Shown: one piece after another, positions 57,105-64,000 of the stretch
How the letters are laid out: every line of letters begins with the position of its first letter
Numbering within the stretch: the stretch's first letter is position 1
Source of the DNA: Setomelanomma holmii
Lineage: Eukaryota; Ascomycota; Dothideomycetes; Pleosporales; Phaeosphaeriaceae
Assembly: GCA_010015745.1 (NCBI GenBank)
Contig: ML978277.1
Location: 14,176 to 78,175 of the forward strand
Length of the DNA: 64,000 nt
Direction: 5' to 3'
Position numbers and translations under genes: made by a program
The notes under the pieces: model-generated
The model's input: the letters and a program-made list of their open reading frames with translations, nothing else
What the model was told of the DNA's origin: nothing
Database searches by the model: none

Positions 57105-57204
57105 TAGAGACATCACGTTGCTACTGTAGGTAATGATAGATTTTGGTGGGGGCTTGGCAGAGTGGCCGACCCGACCGTATGGCCGACTCGACCGTCAAGT
57201 ACGT
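57105..57204 (+). mobile_element. pogo/Tan1-like 3' terminal fragment
   Basis: Contains TAGATTTTGGTGGGGGCTTGGCAGAGTGGCC and ends AAGTACGT before TA (57205-57206), matching the right ends of copies A and B. Confidence 0.75.
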
Positions 57205-57212
57205 TATATCAA

Positions 57213-57578
57213 TTAAGACCTATAGAACTCAGATCTAGAAAACATCGCGTTGATAGCTATTGTAAGTAGCTCAATGGCCTCATGCTTTGCTGCTGCTTCT
57301 GGTGTTACGCCGGGTCGCGCATTACGCCAGGCAGCTCGGTATGGCGTTCGCGGGGCATGAGACGATTCGGGACATGACCCGAACACACATGGTAGCGATT
57401 CCTGCATGGTGTTGGGCAACGTCAGCGGGCTTCTAAAGACGAAAGAGTTTGCTTCGCAGCAAACCCATGACTTCATGACAAGCACAGAAATCATTAACGC
57501 GGCGGTATTATTCACCTTAAAATGTGTGCCTAGATCTCTTTTCTTCCGCTGCAAAAAATCATCATCAGTGCATAGCAA
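57213..57578 (-). CDS. Hypothetical ORF, 121 codons
   Basis: Open frame with a segment ARPGVTPEAAAKHEAIELLT near its end that has helix-like composition, but I recognise no family. It lies between transposon relics and a gene-free region, with no partner gene. It may be chance or an orphan fragment. Confidence 0.2.
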   Translation of the reverse strand: MLCTDDDFLQRKKRDLGTHFKVNNTAALMISVLVMKSWVCCEANSFVFRSPLTLPNTMQESLPCVFGSCPESSHAPRTPYRAAWRNARPGVTPEAAAKHEAIELLTIAINAMFSRSEFYRS

Positions 57579-58424
57579 TTGTCAAGGTTGAAGCGTCGGT
57601 AGTCCTGTTCAGCCGAAGTCGTTACTAACAAGAAAACTGCCACTTGTTGAGAATATGTGGGTACAGTCCAGATGGGTTAAAGGTGTCACCACGCGGCTGG
57701 AGTCCCATGATATCCTATTGTGGTAGACACTGCCTGGTGGGCAAGTGCACTTACTTCTGGGCCGAGAGCTTGAGGGTTACCACACGACAATGGGATAATT
57801 TGATACAATACGATGCAGCCACCCCCCGCCTTGTCCCTCCTTCTACCTGCTTATGTGTGGTAGTCATACGGCCAAAACGACCTTGTTCTGATGCAGTTTA
57901 TAATATACTACCAGATTACCAAAGAAGAAGTACTTCCTTGCCTGAGCTAACATGACAGTCATTGGTCGAGATCCTTCCAGTCCTTCAAAAGCAGGTTTCT
58001 ACAATCGCCGCAGATTGTAGGCCTTTATGAACACCTCCACTACTACATTAACGCTGAGCGTAGCAAGTGATGCAGATCTTGGAACTCCCGGGAATTGAAG
58101 AGATGAGAACAAAATCTGAACTCCCTCGGTCACCATTGGTAGCGGCCGGCACGGTGGTTGATCACTGTATGTGGCGCAGACTAGGGTCATTAATGGCCTG
58201 GTATAGAGGCGACAGCCCTCAGCACGGTGGGGCTCCACGGGTAAGCAGGGAACCACGTGCATAATTGTGTGGGATGCGGGTATCATCGAGACATGGAAAA
58301 TCAGCTTACGCATCGCGATTTCAGGCAGGTCGGTATAGCTAGCGCACCTCCGGAGGTTTGCCTCTAGGCGCCCACGACGGGTCAGAACATCCCTGAATCC
58401 TTGTTAGTCACGTGAGGATTCAGC
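57579..58424. other. Region without a recognisable gene
   Basis: Two short ORFs (57644-57955 plus, 58313-57999 minus) show no motif. No LTR ends or duplicated flanks were found. Confidence 0.4.
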
Positions 58425-59995
58425 CTAGCAATGACCTTTCAAGCACTCCATCTTTTGTCTCATTTTTATCTGCAAATTTCTGGTCAAATGAGATACATTG
58501 CTCACATTTTGACGAATATGTAAAGCCCGCACAAAATCTCTAGTCTGATAAAAAGTACTTTCTTATCAGGCCATCTGCTTTACATCGATGAACAAGCCAA
58601 AGAGCATATCTTATACATTGTCCCGAACGACAATCGTCCAACAACTGTGACGGGTGTAAAGGCGAAAGAAGTCCGAATTCAGCTTTCTGGTCTTTTTCAA
58701 CACACGCATGGAGCCGGTAGGTTTCGACCTCTGCCCCCTTTGCAGAGCAGGCTAATTGAACCAATCTGTAGCTAAAGTACGCACTTCCAGAATCTCTGCT
58801 GTCACTGCAGTCAGCACTTTCTTCACGCGAAGACCACATGTTACGAAAGACGCTGAACGAAAATGATGATCCGGACCGCCATAGCAAAGTGAAAGGCAAA
58901 AGGAGAAGGGCCAATGCTGGATCCGCTTCGCTGAAGTCTGTCTCAGGACGTATAGCACTAGTAGGTCTCTTGGTCCGCCACCCCCGTCAGTAGAGGCTGA
59001 CCAGAGTTGAATTGTAGCCGGAATACACAGTTCCAGGATCTTCGCCTTCACCGCAGACAGTACCTTTCCCATCCTGGACAAATTTTCAACAATCAAAGAA
59101 GCCATTGCGCACCATGATGCCCGCATGCCAATCCTCAGATGAAAATCCGGATCTGGTATTCCGGACAACTGCAAAATATCAGGACCCGAGATATGACCCC
59201 TTCTTGGGTGAGTGAATGGCTCTTATTTTGAAAGGTATCTCTACTGACCTGTCAGAAATGCCACATGACGCTTCCTTCCCAATTCCGGGCATGACAGACC
59301 CATGGGGAGACGAATCTAATCTAAACCTGTTGTGGAATTCGCCTCAAGAACTGCCTTTTCTATCGGATGGATTTAAGCCTCTGACCGAGACAGATGCAGT
59401 GGTAGCTGAAGCAGTGACCGGAAGGTCCCAAATCGTGTCGGACAGGATCATTCAAGATACGCCTAGTATCGTTAACACGACATTACCGCGTTCAGAAGAA
59501 ACCACTCAGCTCGGCACGTCCGCGTCGTCTGGAGGTCGTCTATCGCATGTTTTGGAGGCTGTCGCTGCAGCAGGTTTTGACAGTCTGGATGACGCCGTTG
59601 TTGCATACTACGTGGAATCTTTGAAGGACAACGAGCGGCTTCGGCTGCAGCAAAGACTGGGTCGTATTCGACGGCTGCCTGCACTCTTAAAACAACTCCA
59701 CCTCGCAGCGCAAGGCTGGGGGAAGTGGCAGCGGAGGCAGTTTCAAGAGCAGATGATCAAGAGCACGGAAGACATTGTCATCGCGGAGCTAGAAGATCAC
59801 CTTGCTGCAAAGCGACCCAATCGTCACAACTCGACCTGCAGCACTGGGAATCCGTGTCAAGCCTGTAAGCAGGAGGCAAAGGATGTAGCAGATTATGAGG
59901 CTGAGGTTAGTCCGCGCAGCCATTTCACCCACTGTGCAAAATTGTCAGCTATTCTAACTGGAGGTATAGCTTCCGAACACATGGGCCTTGATGAC
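58425..59995 (+). repeat. Left arm of an inverted segmental duplication
   Basis: Matches 63855-62425 read on the minus strand: TAGCAATGACCTTTCAA (58427), AATTTCTGGTCAA (58478), CTCACATTTTGACG (58501), then protein-level identity through the 59216-60046 gene. Within the arm a second repetition occurs about 250 bp apart (CTTCCAGAATCTCTGCTG at 58779; GTTCCAGGATCTTCGCCT at 59028), and the same pair occurs in the right arm. Confidence 0.8.
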
Positions 59996-60046
59996 GTCTC
60001 TTTCAACGAATTACAACGCTATAGTTTCAAAGGACTCGCAAGCTAA
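59216..60046 (+). CDS. Possible bZIP-associated transcription regulator, C-terminal part (left-arm copy)
   Basis: A 276-residue ORF. Residues about 108-180 read AAAGFDSLDDAVVAYYVESL, RLQQRLGRIRRLPALLKQLH and AAQGWGKWQRRQFQEQMIKS, which I associate with the C-terminal helical region of a family of fungal bZIP-like regulators; this is memory of family character, not a search result. A possible upstream exon on the same strand (about 58843-58920) reads ENDDPDRHSKVKGKRRRANA, basic like an eroded bZIP region. The right-arm copy retains both segments, so the coding sense has been conserved. The ORF is open, but the start and splicing are unverified. Confidence 0.5.
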   Translation: MALILKGISTDLSEMPHDASFPIPGMTDPWGDESNLNLLWNSPQELPFLSDGFKPLTETDAVVAEAVTGRSQIVSDRIIQDTPSIVNTTLPRSEETTQLGTSASSGGRLSHVLEAVAAAGFDSLDDAVVAYYVESLKDNERLRLQQRLGRIRRLPALLKQLHLAAQGWGKWQRRQFQEQMIKSTEDIVIAELEDHLAAKRPNRHNSTCSTGNPCQACKQEAKDVADYEAEVSPRSHFTHCAKLSAILTGGIASEHMGLDDVSFNELQRYSFKGLAS

Positions 60047-60487
60047 TGTGCCGGAAATGATTAGCAAGTTCCTCGCAACTAGCACTAATCTAGGCACTTG
60101 AAGGGTTGCGCTTGCAGGAGTTGAGGTCTATAGACCTTGCTTTCCAAAGAAGGATAGTCTCGAGACACGCGAAATCATCCTTAGGTGTCAACATGTAAAA
60201 GAGGAGATTTAGGAAGGAGTTGGTTGATTGATAAGTGTATCGTAGAGAGCGAATGTTTATCCTCATGTTATATAATCAGTGATGAAACGCACTACTCCTG
60301 ACTAGGCGTAGATGCTGAGACTAGGTACTGTGCGTGTTCGGCTTATGCCCGGATTTAGCTTGTGCCCTTTGAACATCATCACCACTACCACTTGTTTGAT
60401 ATTATTTTAACGTAATCTACCACCGAACTACCCAAAAGGTCTTGGCAGCACCAACTTATGTTTCTAACCTTCATTTTCATCACTACC
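60047..60487. other. 3' flank of the left-arm gene
   Basis: AT-rich, no ORF of note. It probably holds the 3' UTR of the 59216-60046 gene. Confidence 0.35.
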
Positions 60488-60643
60488 TGTAAGCAATTAA
60501 GAGCAGAAGGTATTGAGTGATGTGAAGTGTACTGTTTCGATGATGAACGCAAGGTCTGTGATCTCAAGCTTATATACGTAGAGTAATGGGCTGATTGGTC
60601 GGCAGATAACCCACGTGACCGTGCAAGGTGCCCTAGGCTTACA
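60488..60643. mobile_element. LTR (family a), 156 bp
   Basis: Starts TGTAAGCAATTAAGAGCAG and ends CCTAGGCTTACA; it shares CTCAAGCTTATATACGTAGA- and CACGTGACCGTGCAAGGTGCC-type blocks with 6170-6342. Its flanks (CTACC, CACGA) do not match, so the target duplication is lost or one side is rearranged. Confidence 0.78.
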
Positions 60644-60659
60644 CACGAACATCTTTCGC

Positions 60660-61339
60660 ATATAGCTGCCTACAAGAGATACTGTCATCGTTACACGCGA
60701 CGTTGTGTTTGAGCCTACACTCTTCTTTGACGGGATGGATGGCTACACATCTAAGCCTGTCATTGACGAGGTGATTGAGCTGCTTGAGTATCCTGAAATG
60801 CCACAGTACGACGATTTCAGCATCGAAGACTTGTTGACAGCTCGCCAGCGCAGCCGTTCAACGGCGCCTGTGATCCCAGCTCCAAGAGCTACGGGCTCCC
60901 AAGTGGGGGGTGAGATAGCTGACAACGCACCCAATTCAATTCAGGAACAGCAACAGCAACAACTGCTAACTCCTGGAACATCTGAGCAGGACTCAACTCT
61001 GATGGTATCCGAGGGCTATCGCCGACGAGGCGAGAAAGCACCACAGGACGTTAATCTCAATCCGACAGACAAGAGTCTAATTATCTCAGGCAAGAGACAT
61101 CGATAACGGAAAGATCTAAATAACTTTGCGATTCAGTCCTACGCTGCAAGGCTAGGACCTAAGCCTCTTGTCAATTATCTGCGAGCGTTTCTAACGGAGA
61201 TTCACTCAATGCCTGCTAGGTTCGCTGGGGTAGACGACATACCACGAGTCCATCAATCGCAGCTACCGCCTCTGCCAAAGTCTACAAAGCATCTCAAGAC
61301 GCACATATTTGGCAATCAATATCAACACGCTATGAAGAT
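60660..61339 (+). pseudogene. Copia polyprotein fragment (integrase-to-RT linker)
   Basis: Reads TRDVVFEPTLFFDGMDGY and DEVIELLEYPEMPQYDDFS, the typical text after the Copia integrase, with a Q-rich stretch. After the stop at 61104-61106 it continues RKDLNNFAIQSYAARLGPKP and IHSMPARFAGVDDIP up to the LTR at 61340. It belongs to a different Copia family from the element at 50204-56714. Confidence 0.7.
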
Positions 61340-61528
61340 TGTCGCGGTTTAGAGTCCTTCTCGTTGTACGACGTAACACAGTTTCACGTATCCACGGCTG
61401 TACTACGTAGTACACCTCACCGCCATGTCTTACCAGCACTACATATACAATTCATAGCTACATACAATAGAACCTCAGTTCAATCCTTCAATTCTTCTGC
61501 ATACGCACTGTCACAATCCTCCGTGACA
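61340..61528. mobile_element. LTR (family b), 189 bp
   Basis: Starts TGTCGCGGTTTAGAGTCC and ends ACAATCCTCCGTGACA; shares AACCTCAGTTCAATCCTTCA with the solo LTR at 38553. The flanks AAGAT/CTTCC do not match. Confidence 0.75.
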
Positions 61529-61658
61529 CTTCCTCACGTTAAGATCAATTGAATCAATCAACTATTTTGATTATTTTCAGCAAGTCTGCTGACTGCATAC
61601 GACTTTGGTGTTGTGCGAGTTGATCGTATCAACATCCGCCCATTCTGACCATCAAAGA

Positions 61659-62006
61659 TGCAACGGTTTGGACCTCGCCCAGATCTACTCTAGGTCGAGG
61701 CGGGATAGCGTATGTACGGCTGTCTATATATGTACCTCCGCCTACATCAGATGGTTAATCTGTCACGGAGGATTGTGATAATGCGCGTGTGCGGAAGATT
61801 GACGGAAGATTGACGGATTGAATTGAGGTTGTATTGTTCGAAACTACGAACGGTATGTATACATGGTCGGCTGTAAACAGCGCTAGTGCAGGAAAGGCAG
61901 TCTCATCTCACCCAAGGTGAAGTGCCATCATGCAGGAAGGTAGGAGAGACTCCAAACCGTGACACAATCAATCGCTTGTCTCTCTTCCTCTAGCTGTACC
62001 ATTACA
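61659..62006. mobile_element. Solo LTR (family c), inverted, split by a family b LTR
   Basis: Outer ends TGCAACGGTTTGG and CTGTACCATTACA match the reverse complement of the LTR at 8174-8306. The flanks AAAGA/ATAGA differ at one base. The family b LTR 61761-61964 lies inside it. Confidence 0.78.
61761..61964 (-). mobile_element. Solo LTR (family b), inverted, nested, 204 bp
   Basis: Starts TGTCACGGAGGATTGTG and ends CTCCAAACCGTGACA, the reverse complement of family b. Flanks TAATC (61756-61760) and CAATC (61965-61969) are a 5-bp duplication with one change. Confidence 0.8.
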
Positions 62007-62206
62007 ATAGAGAACCCTTGACTTTCAAAATGTGCGTTATGTCTGAGGAAAATCTCGAGTACTTCGAGGCTGTCCACCTTAGATAACAGGGTGTGTGGAC
62101 CCCAACTCACGCAAGCGCAACCGTCAAGTGCCTAAATCATTGCTAGCTGCGAGGCATTTGCTGAACATTTTCGGCACATCAGTTTGCCAGTGTTTCGAAG
62201 CTACAG

Positions 62207-62394
62207 TGTCACGGTTTAGGGTCTTTCCTGTTCTACAATGTAACACAGTTCCATGTCTCTCCTGCTGTACTACGTAGTACACCTCACCGCTATATCTTAC
62301 CAGCACTACATATACATTCCATAGCTACATAAAAATCAACCTCAGTGCAATCTTTCAATCCTTCCCACATACGCACGGGTTTCTCACCGTGAAA
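62207..62394. mobile_element. LTR (family b), 188 bp
   Basis: Starts TGTCACGGTTTAGGGTC and ends TTTCTCACCGTGAAA (expected GACA); the body matches 61340-61528, including CTGTACTACGTAGTACACCTC. The target duplication is not clear. Confidence 0.75.
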
Positions 62395-62423
62395 TATAGT
62401 GTTATAATGCGTTGAAAGAGAAG

Positions 62424-63203
62424 TCAGCAAGAGCCACGTGTTCGGAAGCTATATTTCTTAGTCAGGAAGGCTGAGAATTTTGCGCGGTGGATTAAATGGC
62501 TGCTTGGACTCACTTCGACGTCGAGATCTGCTTCATCCCTTGCCTCGTGCTTAGAGGCTTGGCCTGGATGCTTAGTGCTGCAGGTCGAGTTGTGATGGTT
62601 GGGTCGCTTTGCGACAAGGTGATCTTCCAGCTCCGCGATGACAATGTCTTCCGTACTCTTGATCATCTGCTCTTGAAACGGCCTCCGCTGCCATTGGCCC
62701 CAGCCTTGCGCTGCGAGGTGGAGTTGTTTTAAGAGTGCAGGCAGTCGTCGAATACGACTCAGTCTCTGCTCCTACCGAAGCCGCTTGTTGTCCTTCAAAG
62801 ATTTCACGTAGTATGCAATAACGGCATCATCAAGACTGTCAAAACCCGCTGCAGCGACAGCCTTCAAAACATGCGATAGACGACTCCCAGTCGACGCAGA
62901 CGTGCTGAGCCGAGTGTCTTCTCCCGAACGCGGTAATGTCGTGTTAACGATACTATGCGTATCTGGAACTCTCCTGTCCGACACCAGTTCGGGCCTTTCG
63001 GGCGCTGCTTCAGCTACCACTGCATCTGGCTCAGCCAGAAGCGTAGCTCCGTCCGACTGAAAAGGCAATTCCGGAGGCAAATTCCAGAATAGGTCCAAAT
63101 TAGATTCGTCTCCCCATAGATATGTCGTGGCCGGGGTTGGGAAGGAAGCGTCATGTGGCATTTCTGACAGGTCAGTAGAGATACCTTTCATGTACGGAGC
63201 CAC
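62424..63203 (-). pseudogene. Possible bZIP-associated regulator, right-arm copy
   Basis: An inverted paralogue of 59216-60046: GISTDLSEMPHDASFP, AAAGFDSLDDAVIAYYVKSL, LPALLKQLHLAAQGWGQW and QEQMIKSTEDIVIAELEDH. A TAG at 62772-62774 follows NKRLR where the left copy has RLRLQQ, splitting the frame. Upstream on minus (about 63560-63490) a segment ENDDPGRHDKMTGKRKRT parallels the left-arm basic segment. Confidence 0.55.
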
Positions 63204-63855
63204 TCACTAACCTTAGAAGGAGCCATGTTCCATGTCGAGATCTTCTGCCGTTGTCTGGAATGCGAGACAGGAACTCTCGTCTGAGGATTTGCGCGTGGGC
63301 ATCACGGTACGCAATGGCTCTTTAATTGTTTAAAATTCGTCGAGGGGGGTAAATCTACTGTCTGCGGTGGCAGCAAAGATCCTGGAACTGCGTATTCCGG
63401 CTACAAATCAAACCTAGTTAGCCTCTCCTGACTAGTGTGACTGACGAACAGACCTACGAGTCCGATGCGTCCTGAGAAGAAATCCAACGAGGCGGACCTA
63501 ACACCTGTCCTTTTCCTCTTACCTGTCATTTTATCATGCCGGCCCGGATCATCGTTTTCTTTTCGCGGCTCTTGTAACGGTTGGTCTCTGCGTGAGAAAG
63601 ATACCGACTGCGATGCCAGCAGAGATTCTGGAAGTGCATACTTCGGCTACCGATTGAGTCCAGTTAGCCTGCTATAATAGGTCAACAGACCTCGAGACCT
63701 ACCAGCTCCCTGAGTTCTAAGACAAGTTTAGCAGACTTGATCCGACCTTCTTTTGTGCATAAACTCCGTCAAAACGTGAGCAGCATATCACTTGACCAGA
63801 AATATTGATGATGAAATGAGGCGAAAGCTAGTGTTTGAAAGGTCATTGCTAGCCA
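62425..63855 (-). repeat. Right arm of the inverted segmental duplication
   Basis: Reverse-complement counterpart of 58425-59995, from GCTTCCGAACACGTGG (minus, near 62447) to CAATGACCTTTCAAACAC (minus, near 63848). It keeps the same two-unit internal repetition (minus reading CTTCCAGAATCTCTGCTG near 63635, GTTCCAGGATCTTTGCTG near 63393). Confidence 0.78.
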
Positions 63856-64000
63856 TATTACGTCTTCGTCTCCTGGCAGCACCTCCCGAGCCTCTTTTGT
63901 CTCGTCAGCGTGCATAAGAAGGATTCAAAGATGTTCTGACCCATCCTGGGCGCTTGGAGGCAATTTGTGACGGAGCGCGAGCTGGAATTACCAGCCGGCA

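Noticed and set aside
1..64000. A Starship-type cargo transposon
   Set aside because: No DUF3435 tyrosine recombinase or typical cargo order was found; clustering of repeats and HET genes alone does not support it.

Overview
The window looks like a gene-poor, transposon-rich stretch of a filamentous ascomycete genome (Pezizomycotina, plausibly a Dothideomycete). The evidence is short spliceosomal introns (52-127 nt, GT...AG), fungus-specific protein families (HET domain, DUF2985, HOL1-like MFS, Mep-type ammonium transporter, UGT51-like glucosyltransferase), fungal hAT, pogo/Fot1, Tc1-mariner, Copia and LINE relics, and many nonsense codons in repeats that fit CpA-to-TpA change (CAG to TAG, CAA to TAA, TGG to TAG), the usual footprint of repeat-induced point mutation (RIP). 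The species cannot be named from the sequence alone.

Layout. 1-12480: two host genes wrecked by insertions. A Dal5-like MFS permease pseudogene (1846-6859) carries an hAT element (2402-5886) and a solo LTR. A DUF2264 pseudogene (7128-12477) carries a 133-bp solo LTR and a second hAT element (8802-11863). Both hAT elements have 8-bp target duplications. A third hAT copy runs off the left edge. 12847-21745: the gene-rich island with an arginase-family protein, a HOL1-like MFS transporter, a sterol-glucosyltransferase-like protein and a DUF2985 membrane protein. 21987-25059: a truncated FAD dehydrogenase, a satellite-like MITE with an 8-bp target duplication, a pogo fragment and a small chromodomain ORF. 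26843-28647: a pogo element with long terminal repeats. 28676-34800: decayed self-recognition genes (two tandem HET-domain pseudogenes, a WD40 scrap) and a LINE RNase H scrap. 36380-38095: an intact ammonium transporter.

38350-57204 is nested transposons: degenerate pogo copies, two of them in tandem and sharing one TA, with solo LTRs inside; two minus-strand Copia elements, one split by a 1350-bp Tc1-mariner element; and a 390-bp TRIM-like element. 58425-63855 is an inverted duplication of about 1.5 kb carrying two diverged copies of a possible bZIP-associated regulator, with nested solo LTRs and a Copia fragment between the arms.

At least seven LTR families are present, mostly as solo LTRs. 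Where both 5-bp target duplications survive, insertion boundaries can be set to the base. I see no tRNA, rRNA or CRISPR array. The clearest new material is the transposon architecture and what it reveals about the broken host genes, not a new enzymatic pathway.
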